Origin: a virus
Direction: 5' to 3' (one strand)
DNA: 59,141 bases
IMG/VR virus record: IMGVR_UViG_3300031851_000029
Span: 1-59,141 of that record
The translations under genes and the position numbers were made by a program. Below, piece by piece: positions 45,547 to 55,400 of this stretch (position 1 is its first letter; every line of letters begins with the position of its first letter). The notes beneath the pieces were generated by a model, which saw nothing but the letters and a program-made list of their open reading frames with translations, did no database searches and had not been told where the DNA came from.

Positions 45547-47312
45547 TATGAATTTCCTGTTATTCTTGAAATTCTATTCCTGATTCTTGACCTGTCTTCT
45601 TCAGTAAGGTCACCAGTGCAACCTGGTAAAGGAATCAATCTTTCTTGATATAAGTTTGAAACTTGAATCGCATCCCCCTTGGAAGTTAATGAAAGCTTTT
45701 CATTAGGATATACTATACTAATAGCTTGCATAACTTTTTCAGGGTTCTCTTTCAAGTCATCACAATTTTTTAATCCGCCTTTTCCTAGGGCTATAACAAT
45801 CTGAATTAATTTAATTAAGTCTGTAATTAGCATTATTATACCCATAGCCTCTATATTCAAAGCAAGTTTTCCACCAAAAAGACTATTGAGGCTCTTCACT
45901 ACAAAAAGTATTTGACTAAAGAAGTCAGCAATCATTTGTTTAAAATCTTGCAATGCAAGTATGCTTTTTTGAAAAGTTTTTATATCTCCAATAGCTGGGA
46001 CTTTATTGGTTCCGTCTTCCCTGCTTTTTCTTCTTTTATCCATAAAGGATTGGAATGTATCGCTAACTCCAACTGTAAAGCCGGTAGGAATAGTACCCGG
46101 CATAGCATTTTCTGAAGCAGCGCCAGAGCTGTTTCTGTCAAAAGATAAGAATCCACTAGTTGCATCAGATACCGCTTGCCCTGCAGAGTTGGTAACGTCT
46201 CTTGCGAGCGAGAAACCCGCGTTTGCAGTCTCTATGGGGTCGCCACTTTCGGTCCACCTTTCACTTCCTTCAAGGTCTCCACCCATGAAGCCGCCAGGCA
46301 TATTTGCTGCAGTTGTTGCAGTTATGCCTGGAGTGGGAGATACGGAAAGGTTGGGACCACTGCCACCAACCATGTCGCCTAAAGCCGAACCAGCAGCCAT
46401 CATAGTGTCTTGCAATTCATCTGCAGCATCAATTAGCTCTTGAACTGTTCTCATGGCTCCAATTGCGCAATCAATTGGTGCCATAACCAATTGCATCACT
46501 TGCTGTATTAGTGCAGCTATTGCATCTACGATCCATTTGATAATGGGTCCGAGAATCATAGTCCAATCAATACTAATACTGAGTGCCATCATTATGTATT
46601 TCTTTATTAGCATGCTCAATGCTAATAGAAGCATAATTAAATCTGGTATACAAATCAGACTAAAGCCGTCAAAAAAATCACAAAGGTCGACTAGCATGTC
46701 CATTGGGTCGAGCATTTTCCCAATGGCATCCATTATCTCTTCGATATCTTTCAAAAAGTCTTCAAAGCCTAACAATAAATTCAAAGGCTGAATTTGCCAA
46801 CTGAACTCTGTTTTAAGATCGCAATCAAAGCAATCATCAAAATAGTCTAGGATTTCGTCTGCTGATAATATCTCTGAAGATACACCCATTTCGTCTAGTG
46901 ACTTTTGAAGCATACTTTTATATGGTTGGCTCTTTTCAATAACAGTGCCACCCAAAGAAACATTAAGTACTGAGTTCTTGCTAGGGTCTCCTAAGTTTAT
47001 ATCAACTTCTGCATCACAAAAACTTTCTTCACCTGAGCCTTGAGAGGCGCCTCTACCTGCAGGGGGTACGGATACGCTCTTTTTGCTTTTCGCCGCCTGT
47101 TCACTTGCTTTTTGTGCTAAGAAATCGTTTGCTTTTCCAAAACGATTTAAAGACACTTCTGTACTGTCCACAGCCATTGAGCAAGTTTGAACAGAATGCC
47201 ATGTTGCTGCAGTAGCACCCTCTCTGGTGCCAGCTCGTTTTGCTGCTTGTTCATACCTTTGGCAAATAAGCGAAAGGTAAACATACCTGTAATGTTCGTC
47301 GCTACTACTCAT
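45546..47312 (-). CDS. Hydrophobic virion protein, possible membrane-active component
   Basis: The 588-residue product starts at ATG 47312, one base pair past the stop of the previous gene. Residues about 216-287 form a long hydrophobic region with several potential transmembrane helices (I-P-D-L-I-M-L-L-L-A-L-S-M-L-I, then I-I-K-W-I-V-D-A-I-A-A-L-I). A second hydrophobic cluster lies near residues 460-520. A flexible Gly/Ser/Pro region separates them. Cysteines near 157-165 (D-D-C-F-D-C-D) may bind metal. In the portal neighbourhood, a protein like this could be a virion component that forms a channel in the cell membrane. I recognise no family. Confidence 0.6.
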   Translation of the reverse strand: MSSSDEHYRYVYLSLICQRYEQAAKRAGTREGATAATWHSVQTCSMAVDSTEVSLNRFGKANDFLAQKASEQAAKSKKSVSVPPAGRGASQGSGEESFCDAEVDINLGDPSKNSVLNVSLGGTVIEKSQPYKSMLQKSLDEMGVSSEILSADEILDYFDDCFDCDLKTEFSWQIQPLNLLLGFEDFLKDIEEIMDAIGKMLDPMDMLVDLCDFFDGFSLICIPDLIMLLLALSMLIKKYIMMALSISIDWTMILGPIIKWIVDAIAALIQQVMQLVMAPIDCAIGAMRTVQELIDAADELQDTMMAAGSALGDMVGGSGPNLSVSPTPGITATTAANMPGGFMGGDLEGSERWTESGDPIETANAGFSLARDVTNSAGQAVSDATSGFLSFDRNSSGAASENAMPGTIPTGFTVGVSDTFQSFMDKRRKSREDGTNKVPAIGDIKTFQKSILALQDFKQMIADFFSQILFVVKSLNSLFGGKLALNIEAMGIIMLITDLIKLIQIVIALGKGGLKNCDDLKENPEKVMQAISIVYPNEKLSLTSKGDAIQVSNLYQERLIPLPGCTGDLTEEDRSRIRNRISRITGNS

Positions 47313-47313
47313 A

Positions 47314-47622
47314 CTAGTCTTCTGTCAAATCTATTAAGTCGAATGCTTGCATTCTTTCTGACTCGCCAGAATCGATTAAATCTTTATAAAAAACAGCTCT
47401 AGTCATTACAGCTGAGTTCTGCTTAATTTGTATATTGTGTTGCTCATTGGGGTCAATTATTTTGATAATTGATTCTATGATTTCAGCAAGATCGTCTACG
47501 TGAACAAAATCTCTGCCAATTTTCATATAAAGTCTTTGATAAGTTTCTTCTAGAGCTTTAGGATCTTTATTCTCCTCTTCATCTGGAGTCTTCCCATCCA
47601 TTTCATCTTTTAAAAAACCCAT
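47314..47622 (-). CDS. Small head-region protein
   Basis: This 102-residue, acidic, mostly helical protein starts at ATG 47622 and overlaps the stop of its upstream neighbour by one base. A helix with V-D-D-L-A-E-I-I-E-S-I-I-K-I-I is followed by a second with E-S-E-R-M-Q-A-F-D-L-I-D-L. No known family. Coupled genes of this size next to the portal often encode head assembly factors. Confidence 0.6.
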   Translation of the reverse strand: MGFLKDEMDGKTPDEEENKDPKALEETYQRLYMKIGRDFVHVDDLAEIIESIIKIIDPNEQHNIQIKQNSAVMTRAVFYKDLIDSGESERMQAFDLIDLTED

Positions 47623-48155
47623 TACATTACACCCTTGAGTAAGTCTGTAATATTCTGACCTGAACTGTCAGAATCTTCTTCAAACATACTATCAGAATCT
47701 TCTTTCTCTAGGGCAATTTTTTCTTCTAATGCTTGTCTATACATAGTAAAGCTAATTTCATCTGCTTTGAATCCAAAGACAACTTTAGTAGCTTTTCTTA
47801 ACTTAGGTCTTTTCGAGATATCCATTTTAAAAGTTGGCAAGTCTGGATTTCCTTCCAGCTGGTTTAAAATTTTCTTTTCAACAGCTTCTGTCTTGGATCT
47901 AATCCTATCTATTTGAGCTCTAAGAACATCAATTCTATCGTTGACAACTTTTGCCTCATCCATAGTCAAAGGCTTCTGTGTAGAGAAAGACCCATCATCT
48001 TTGTAATTGAAGGGTTGTGACTCTTTGTTAAGAACTCTTTTGGCAGTTGTAGAAGCGTCTGTTGGGGACGCACCATTATTTCTTTTCAGCTTATCTTGTA
48101 CATTAGGCTTGGTTGGGTCATATATTCTTTTAAAAACATCATCAACTTTACTCAT
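47622..48155 (-). CDS. Coiled-coil head-region protein
   Basis: This is a 177-residue protein starting at ATG 48155 in a TAATG overlap. The first 60 residues are polar and likely flexible. Residues about 65-105 form a probable coiled coil (V-V-N-D-R-I-D-V-L-R-A-Q-I-D-R-I-R). The C-terminus is a basic strand pair followed by a Ser/Asp/Glu-rich tail. Function unknown; it is coupled to small head genes on both sides. Confidence 0.6.
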   Translation of the reverse strand: MSKVDDVFKRIYDPTKPNVQDKLKRNNGASPTDASTTAKRVLNKESQPFNYKDDGSFSTQKPLTMDEAKVVNDRIDVLRAQIDRIRSKTEAVEKKILNQLEGNPDLPTFKMDISKRPKLRKATKVVFGFKADEISFTMYRQALEEKIALEKEDSDSMFEEDSDSSGQNITDLLKGVM

Positions 48156-48598
48156 TAGGCACCAACTTTTCTGAGGAAGTAAGAAACTCTTAACTGCATG
48201 TTCTCTCTTATTTGAGCACTTTCGTTACCAGGGCAATAAAGTCTAACCCATATCGGATGATTTGTAAAAGTATCTGCAGCTTCTGTAGTTCCTATATCTG
48301 GTATAGATATACTTTCTCCAGACTTGACTAAGTCCCACTCTGATTCAGTTGGTCTTCTTTTCCCATACATCAATTTAATCCCCCAACCAGTCAATCCGAA
48401 CTCACCTGCATCATTGTAGCCACCAATCATTTCTGGAGTTATAACAATATCTGTATAGTAAACTGAAGGATCTCTGTTTCTTAAAAAGAAAACCTGTTCG
48501 TGAGAATTACCAATATGGCCGTTATGAAATGATCTTAGTGGATCTTCATCAAAAGCTTCATAGTTTTCATTATAAAATATTAATCTTTCACTAGCCAT
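48155..48598 (-). CDS. Small beta-rich virion protein
   Basis: This 147-residue protein starts at ATG 48598 (TAATG overlap). It looks like a compact beta sandwich: S-V-Y-Y-T-D-I-V-I-T-P, then W-G-I-K-L-M-Y-G-K-R-R-P-T-E-S-E-W, then P-I-W-V-R-L-Y-C-P-G-N. Strand pairs separated by short Gly/Pro turns suit a virion decoration or connector protein. No family recognised. Confidence 0.6.
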   Translation of the reverse strand: MASERLIFYNENYEAFDEDPLRSFHNGHIGNSHEQVFFLRNRDPSVYYTDIVITPEMIGGYNDAGEFGLTGWGIKLMYGKRRPTESEWDLVKSGESISIPDIGTTEAADTFTNHPIWVRLYCPGNESAQIRENMQLRVSYFLRKVGA

Positions 48599-49407
48599 TA
48601 GAATCTACTACCTCTACTTTGATTGAACCCTCTACTGTGGCTCTTGCCTTCTCTTTGTCCACCAAACATTACTCCTGAAAGCCCTGCCCCACCCATCATT
48701 GCATTTCTTGCTTTCATTGTTTGTAATCCTGTGCCTGCACTATTTAACACGGAAGACATTACTCCGCGAGCGCCATCTGCATTATCGAACTTTTTAGTCA
48801 TTGTCAAACCACCACTTGGACTAGCTTGATTGTTCAAAGCAGCTCTTTTTAATCCTCTGGCAGCAAAGCCACCAGCTGCACCAACTGCAAAACCTTGTCC
48901 AAATTCACCACCAGTAGCATATGAAGTTGTACCGCCAATAAGCCCCATACCCAAAGCTGATCCAATCTGACCCATCCCAGATTGTATTCCCATAGCAGAC
49001 TTGGAATGTTCAGCAGCAGACCACGAGGATCCGTGTACTGCTCCTTCAGGAGGAGGAGTAACAGGCTTATTAGCTGCTACGCCTGGAGCCAATTTGGGGC
49101 CCACTGATGGTGGAGGAGAGTTTTTTGGGATTACTCCACTAGCGACATCTCTTTTGTGATGAAAGCTTGCATTCGCCTGCATTGTTTCAAAGAAGTCAGC
49201 CATTCTGTTTCCTGGACGAGATGACGCAGGACCCATGGTTTGAACTTCTACTGCTGGCGATTTTTTTGCCTCTGGCATTACGGTTTTACTTCTAGGTGCT
49301 CTAGTAGGTCCGCTTGGCACCCAAAGACCACTACTGCCCATCTTGAAGCCTGCCGTAGACACACCTTCACCAATAACCTGGCCTACTAAGTTTGTAGCTG
49401 CTCTCAT
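48598..49407 (-). CDS. Glycine-rich low-complexity virion protein
   Basis: The 269-residue product starts at ATG 49407 behind AGGAG, just after TerL. The N-terminal half is Pro/Ser/Lys-rich and likely disordered. Residues about 140-190 form a Gly/Ala zipper segment (G-S-A-L-G-M-G-L-I-G-G, then G-F-A-V-G-A-A-G-G-F-A) that could insert in a membrane. The C-terminus is Arg/Ser/Gly-rich. A similar protein lies on the other side of TerL. Such proteins are often packaged and ejected. This is inferred from composition only. Confidence 0.6.
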   Translation of the reverse strand: MRAATNLVGQVIGEGVSTAGFKMGSSGLWVPSGPTRAPRSKTVMPEAKKSPAVEVQTMGPASSRPGNRMADFFETMQANASFHHKRDVASGVIPKNSPPPSVGPKLAPGVAANKPVTPPPEGAVHGSSWSAAEHSKSAMGIQSGMGQIGSALGMGLIGGTTSYATGGEFGQGFAVGAAGGFAARGLKRAALNNQASPSGGLTMTKKFDNADGARGVMSSVLNSAGTGLQTMKARNAMMGGAGLSGVMFGGQREGKSHSRGFNQSRGSRF

Positions 49408-49416
49408 TTTAAACTC

Positions 49417-51603
49417 CTATTTCTTTTTCCAGCTTCTGCTTCCTCTTTTGCTTCTTCGGGGTCCCGAACGCTGAGGGGAACTAAACTGGTTTGATTGATT
49501 TTGAATTGATTCTAAAACACTAGGTTCTGTTTTCTTTTTATGAAATATATCACCTCTAGAGCGTTTTTCTCTAGTTTTTTCTTGTGTTCTATATTTTTGT
49601 TTAACTGATCTATCAGAATCAATACTTCCTTCGCCTCTCATTATTCTCATGATTTCCAAAGCTCCTGGAAACCCAGCTTTCTTAAGCGCTCTAGCGTTTT
49701 GATCTACATCATCGTCAGGAGAACTATACCAGTCGCTTTTCTTGCGTCTTTCAACTAAGCCTGGTTTTGAGTAAGGAAGGTTATTCTTACTATAGATGGA
49801 CTCTTCTAGAGAGAGTCCAGCTAAAGCTAACATCATTGCATCTAATCTGTGATCGCCTATGCTTTTCTTTTCCATTCCATAGACAGGCTTATTTGTTGTA
49901 GCATGCCTTCTGAGAACGATATAGTTTAGAAATTGTTTTGCTAAAACTTCGTCCCTGTGTGGGAAGTGGAATCTATTGTCTTCAAGAACTCGTACAGCAT
50001 TTTCTACTAGGTAATGCTTTCCCGACTTAACTATTGTCTGGCCAGTAAGAGGGTCTTTAAGATTTATGTTCTTGGAAAAGTTGAAAGATACTAGACGATC
50101 TACTATTTTTGAAGTTTCTTCGTCCATGGCAGACTTATGACTTTTCCCTCTTTTTCTATGAGATAATAATTTTAAGTCTTCTATAATTGTGTGACCGTAG
50201 CCTTCGTCAGCGTAGATGTAGTCTGGCTTCCACTTAAAGTTTAATCTAATGACTTCCTCTACCCATCTTTTTGCAGAATACTCAGAAGCTCCGACATTGT
50301 GAGCTTCAAGTGCTACCCACTTGCCAACAGAAGCAGAGAATCCAATTACAAAGAATTCTGTTCCTGCGTTTTTGTTCCAGTCGATTCCAATACACTTAAT
50401 CATATTGGCAGGGTCTGGTATTCCTAAATTAGTCCTAAGATAGGAGTAATCCATCGTAGCTGCGTATTCATAATCTGCTCTTGCATTATGAACCCAGTCC
50501 ATTTTGAATACACCGCTCCCACCTTCAATAAACTGAGCCATATACTCAGCTACAAAACCTTCTGAAGTACTTTCTGCTTCTAGCTCTTCTTTGATCTCGC
50601 TCCAATGCGGAAGCACTGTTGATGGATAATAGTCTTCCTTATAGTCTGCTCTTTCAAGACACCATTCGTGAAACTTTCCTTTCTTTCCGATAGGGGTAGA
50701 AGTAGCAATCATTATTGTGTCAGATCTAGTAAGCAAAATAGGTGTAACTACTTTCTCTAATATCTCTTCTGGAATCATATCCATTTCGTCAAGATATATG
50801 ATGTCAGCGCTCTGACCACGTATCGTACCACCACCAGAACCATCAGTTTTCACACCCATTCCAGAAACAAAGCCTGAAATCTTAGCTTTAGTATTATCGC
50901 TAAGCTTAAACTCCATTCTAAAAAATGGACTCTTTACATAGAGTCCATTAGCTGAAGACGTTGACACATAAGAGCATAGCTCTTCGTTTCTTTTTAAAAG
51001 CTTTTCCATTTCGTTAAAAATGTTTGTTAACTGTGCTTGGTAGGGAGTGACTACCATTATTTCTGGTCCAGCAAAAAGTTCTTTGCCAGCAGAATCCTTA
51101 CCTCTTCTAAGCCTTAAGTTATATATGTAATAAATTAGTTTGAGTGCAATAATGAAGGTCTTTCCAGATCGACGACCTTCCCTAACCACGGTTCTTTTAG
51201 AAGAACATCTAAGTTGCTCTTTCTGATAATCTCTAATATGCCAGTTTGGGTCATCGTCGCTAAAGCCAAACATTAACTCTGCCCAGGCAACTGGGTCTAT
51301 CGTAGACAAGAGTATCTTTCTAGCTCGATCTAGCGGAATATCTGACTGCATTGCTATTTCTTTTGCTTTTGCAGCAGAACCTCTAGGGAGTCCTCTTTTG
51401 ATAAAACCACAATTGACTTTAAATTCTCCATACTTGTCTACTTGTCTTAGTTGACAATTGATACAAGTTCTATGTGCGTCTGTATTCAAGTTATACTTTT
51501 CAGCAAACTCTTCTACTAATTCTTCTGATATTGAGGCAGAAGGATCTTGATGCGTATACCCGTATTCGTTAGTTCTGTAGAGTTTTTTAAGTCTTTTATC
51601 CAT
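49417..51603 (-). CDS. terL: Terminase large subunit
   Basis: This 728-residue protein starts at ATG 51603 behind AAGGATG. The ATPase half has Walker A R-E-G-R-R-S-G-K-T (G143-T149) and Walker B I-I-Y-L-D-E-M-D (D271, E272). A helix before the ATPase holds C47/C50 and C65, an unusual cysteine cluster. The RNase-H-like nuclease half has acidic residues at D407 (C-I-G-I-D-W), D465/E466 (Y-A-D-E-G-Y-G-H) and D583/D587 (I-G-D-H-R-L-D-A). The C-terminus is Arg/Lys-rich. It drives DNA into the head through the portal and cuts concatemers. Glycine-rich genes lie on both sides. Confidence 0.95.
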   Translation of the reverse strand: MDKRLKKLYRTNEYGYTHQDPSASISEELVEEFAEKYNLNTDAHRTCINCQLRQVDKYGEFKVNCGFIKRGLPRGSAAKAKEIAMQSDIPLDRARKILLSTIDPVAWAELMFGFSDDDPNWHIRDYQKEQLRCSSKRTVVREGRRSGKTFIIALKLIYYIYNLRLRRGKDSAGKELFAGPEIMVVTPYQAQLTNIFNEMEKLLKRNEELCSYVSTSSANGLYVKSPFFRMEFKLSDNTKAKISGFVSGMGVKTDGSGGGTIRGQSADIIYLDEMDMIPEEILEKVVTPILLTRSDTIMIATSTPIGKKGKFHEWCLERADYKEDYYPSTVLPHWSEIKEELEAESTSEGFVAEYMAQFIEGGSGVFKMDWVHNARADYEYAATMDYSYLRTNLGIPDPANMIKCIGIDWNKNAGTEFFVIGFSASVGKWVALEAHNVGASEYSAKRWVEEVIRLNFKWKPDYIYADEGYGHTIIEDLKLLSHRKRGKSHKSAMDEETSKIVDRLVSFNFSKNINLKDPLTGQTIVKSGKHYLVENAVRVLEDNRFHFPHRDEVLAKQFLNYIVLRRHATTNKPVYGMEKKSIGDHRLDAMMLALAGLSLEESIYSKNNLPYSKPGLVERRKKSDWYSSPDDDVDQNARALKKAGFPGALEIMRIMRGEGSIDSDRSVKQKYRTQEKTREKRSRGDIFHKKKTEPSVLESIQNQSNQFSSPQRSGPRRSKRGSRSWKKK

Positions 51604-52424
51604 TACATCCTTCTATAGTTTGAAAAGTAGTCTCTAGGCTGGTGCATGTAAGTTGCTTCCATACCCATAGCACTTCTTGCGTTAAGGTGTGAGTTTTGCA
51701 TTGCAGACACAGCTCTTTGTCTTTGCGTAAAAGCGTTTCCAGTCATAAACGAAGCAGTACTACCGGCAGTATCAATCCTTCTTTTCATTCTTTCTCTTTG
51801 GTAGCCAGCTTTTAAATAATTAACACCATTTTTAACTACAGAGTTTCCTACCATGCCTAAACCAATCGCCGCTGCAGTAATCACTGGGTGCCTTCCCATT
51901 TTTGCTCCAACAATAGCTCCAAAAAAAGTTCCTGGAATACCTGCAATTTCTCCACCCATTTGTGCACCCATGAAGCCCATACCCATTGTACTAAAGCCCT
52001 TAATCATGCCCGGTGGCTTAACTTTACTAATGTTTGGAAGAGTAGACTTTGGAAACAATACAGCGTTTGATGCTGCCATTACGGCAACATCTGTGTAGGC
52101 TGCATTGATTGCACCACCCATCCCCCCTTCTTTTGCACCAAGGTACACGTTATAGGCGCTACCAGCTACGCCGAGACCAGCCATCCCGTAGCCACCCAAC
52201 CTTCCTGCAGGTAGCTTGTGGCCAGTTACTTCTGGCATCTTCACTCTGTTAGCAACCCCACCCTCAATGGAATTTCTAAAAATATGAGGACCCCAAGATT
52301 CGTATCTGACTCCGGGTCCAGCAGGTGCAAGACCAGCTCTTGCTATCTCTTCAGGGGATAATGGCCAGAAGCCAGCGCTTAATCGAGCTCCTTGCTCTAC
52401 ATAATTAAATAAGGAATCTAACAT
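51603..52424 (-). CDS. Glycine-zipper virion protein
   Basis: This is a 273-residue protein with AGGATG before ATG 52424. Residues about 75-190 are a series of Gly/Ala/Met hydrophobic segments (G-Y-G-M-A-G-L-G-V-A-G-S-A, then G-M-G-F-M-G-A-Q-M-G-G). The polar C-terminus holds F-T-Q-R-Q-R-A-V-S-A-M-Q-N-S-H-L-N-A-R-S, likely a helix. The composition resembles the N-terminal parts of the two giant tail-module proteins, so all may share a route into the virion or the cell membrane. No catalytic motif was seen. Confidence 0.6.
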   Translation of the reverse strand: MLDSLFNYVEQGARLSAGFWPLSPEEIARAGLAPAGPGVRYESWGPHIFRNSIEGGVANRVKMPEVTGHKLPAGRLGGYGMAGLGVAGSAYNVYLGAKEGGMGGAINAAYTDVAVMAASNAVLFPKSTLPNISKVKPPGMIKGFSTMGMGFMGAQMGGEIAGIPGTFFGAIVGAKMGRHPVITAAAIGLGMVGNSVVKNGVNYLKAGYQRERMKRRIDTAGSTASFMTGNAFTQRQRAVSAMQNSHLNARSAMGMEATYMHQPRDYFSNYRRM

Positions 52425-52426
52425 TT

Positions 52427-55400
52427 CTACATCCTGTGGTGGTTGATTGGGCTATTGAACATTTGATGATTTTGATGGCGTTGAAGTTGGGCCATCTCCT
52501 CTCTTCTTCTACGATGATTTGACTGATACATTGAGTAAGCAGCTGGAGTTCTTTTGTTCCAGATTGAAGTACTTGTACCAAGCGTATCAAGAGTTAAGGC
52601 TTTATCTAAAGAGCCATAACCCATTCTATGTGATAACTTGTACTTATGTCTACCTCCTTTGGTAGCCATAAGCTCTCCTCCTTCGAAAAGTAACTGATTC
52701 ATATAATCTTTATGTGGAGTGTTTGACCAGTTAAATAACTTTGGAGCCTTATAGTCTGCATCAAAACCCATTTCGGAGTATCGTTCACCTATAGACGCCG
52801 CTTCAGTAGCCATAGCATTGTTGTAAAAGCCTTGCTCTTGAGCTGACCACATTAATGCTCTAGTAGACATCAGGTTTGCATTTTTGGCAACTGAGGAAGG
52901 GTTGACTAATGTGTTGAAGGTTATTGTGCTGCCAGAAGCAGCTACTACATCTGCATATGCTTTGTACATAGGCATGCCCCACATATTTCTTTCAGAACCT
53001 TGAGCTAATGCTGCAGTTCTAGAAAAAATCTGTGAATTGTACATTTCTTTACTACCCTTCTTTCGGAAAGGAAGGTAAGAAGCGCTACCTCTTCTTAGGA
53101 GTTCTAAGTTCAAGTTCACGCCATCTGCAAAGACGAAACCAACTGAACGTCCATACGTTTGGTTTTTTGGGTCAATTAACAATTCAATGTTATCTCCCCC
53201 ATTAAGCATTGACCTTAAAGCAGCAGTTGCATTGTCAGCATAAGGCATTGCAGATCTACCTGCGTGAGCGGTTTCTGGAGCATCAATACCAGCCATACGA
53301 ATTTTTATTGATTCATTTAGGCCAAAGAAGTCAGAGAGTGCATTTGTCCCTTTTTGTTTAAGTACAATTGTATCTGCATCTTCTGCGGAGAGCTTGTAGT
53401 TGTTAATATTTACTTTTAACAAGTTACCTTTAGCCATACCTTCATAGCCAGCCAAATCTACATAATTCGTACCTTCTGCTTGCTGGTATCTTGTATAGTG
53501 AACGCTGCTGCTGCGCACCATGTCTCTGATACTCGCGCCGACAGATCGGGCATCGCCTCCTGGAGCTAATCTAAACTTCTTCCAATACTGTCCAATAGAA
53601 CTATTTTCGTCGAAGTGGTTTACGTTATAAACCTCACGAATATATTTCTCTCGCTCAGCTAGCATATCTTGGTGTTCAAAAATAAACGTAGATGCTATTG
53701 GCCCTCTATATGGAGAACCAAAGTCAGTCATACTTTTTCTTCTTTGTGCATTTAGACCATTATCTAAGAAGCCAGATTCGCCTTTATGTGGCATTTCCAT
53801 GCTTGAGAATTCAGCTTGACCTTCAAGCCAACGCTCGTAGTTCATAGTTCTAAAAGTCTCTGGACCTTGCCTTTGTCTTCTTACGTCATGCTTATGCCCA
53901 GCAAGTGCACCTAATAGTGTTACACCACCTGCAAACATGCCTGCGTATCTGAATACTCTTCCAGCTTTCACATCCATTGCTTTCCAGCCAGCCCACTTGG
54001 CTTTATCTCCACCAACTATTCTTCCGCCTGATTCAGCTGCTGCTTCCATATCGCTAAACATTTTAGCTTTTGATTGACCGCTTACTGTGTTTGCAACCTT
54101 AGAAAAATGGTCGTCCAAATATTCGCTTCCTGAATTCACAAGAGAGGTTAAAGCATTTGTGAACTCGCGCGAATTTACTGGATTGTGGGTTCTGCTGTTA
54201 GCATCTAAGAACCCTTTTCTTACAAAATCTTCTTCCATGTCAGATGCGACTTTTGCCACATCTACCAAAGCATATTTGCCTTGAGATTTCACATGCTCTA
54301 CTACTTCACCTATATTGGTGAAAGGAGTTCTCATCGGTATTGCAATGGGAACACTTCTTGGAACGCCTTGCGGATCTATTCTTTTTACTTGACCAAGCCT
54401 GTAGCCATTACTTTGGTGGGTTACACCTTCTTTAGTAATATCTAGCCAAGCTCTAGAAAATCTTTTTTGTAATTCTGCTTTTTGAGTTACCTTTCCTATT
54501 TCTTCTGCTGCTGAAGCATATCTTAAAGCAGCATGGAACGCTCCCTTACCTTCTTGCGCTTGCTGTAGTAGTCTAAGTCCTTCTTTGCTTCCTGATGCTA
54601 CTTCTCTAAGTGCTGAAGTCTGTCTAAGGGATTGTTTAAGTACGAGGTTCTCGGTAACGCCTGCATCCATAAAGGCTGCGTGTACCTCTTTACTTGTTAG
54701 CGCTTTCCACGCTTCCTCTTTTGTTTTAGCTATTGAGTAGCCGTAGAGCCTTGCCTGAACATCCATTCCCAGAGAGAAAGGACTTTTGCCTTTCATTATT
54801 CCCAAGCCTTGGGAATGCGATTGTTGCGCTTTTACAACATCGATAATGTCTCTTACGTCACCTTTACCAGTGTTTTTGAGGTAGGCTTCAAATACTCCAG
54901 TCCAGTCCCCTGTAATCAGCGCAGCTGCTCGCGCGCGGTTGACTTCTTTACCAGTTACTGCAAGCACATCGCTAGTACTTAAAGAGGTCTCTGCTATTAC
55001 GTTTCTGAAGCCGGAAACTTTTTTTATTTTTTGGATATATTCCGACTGGCTGATTTTCTGCCCAAAGAATTCGTCTCTTGCTCCTTGTTCGAGCGCAGCG
55101 AGTTTCGCGCCGATTTGTTTTGATTCGAAATTTGCGTTAGCGATCCATATTGCGTTTCCTTTTGCTTTTCTAAGGAATGCACCCTCTGGGTCGAATATTT
55201 GATCAATACTAATGTTTTGTGCTGTAGCTACCCTTACGTCTGATCCAGCCTTCTTCATGCGTTGCTTGATCGCTTCGTCACTCAGCGCTTGGTCTCTGAC
55301 TTTGCCTTCTAAATCTGCAAGCCAAGGGTACTTGCCTTCCTGAAGCCACTTGTGAATAATAGGCTCTCGTGCCGAGAGTTCGCTTTGCAGGTCTGCAAGC

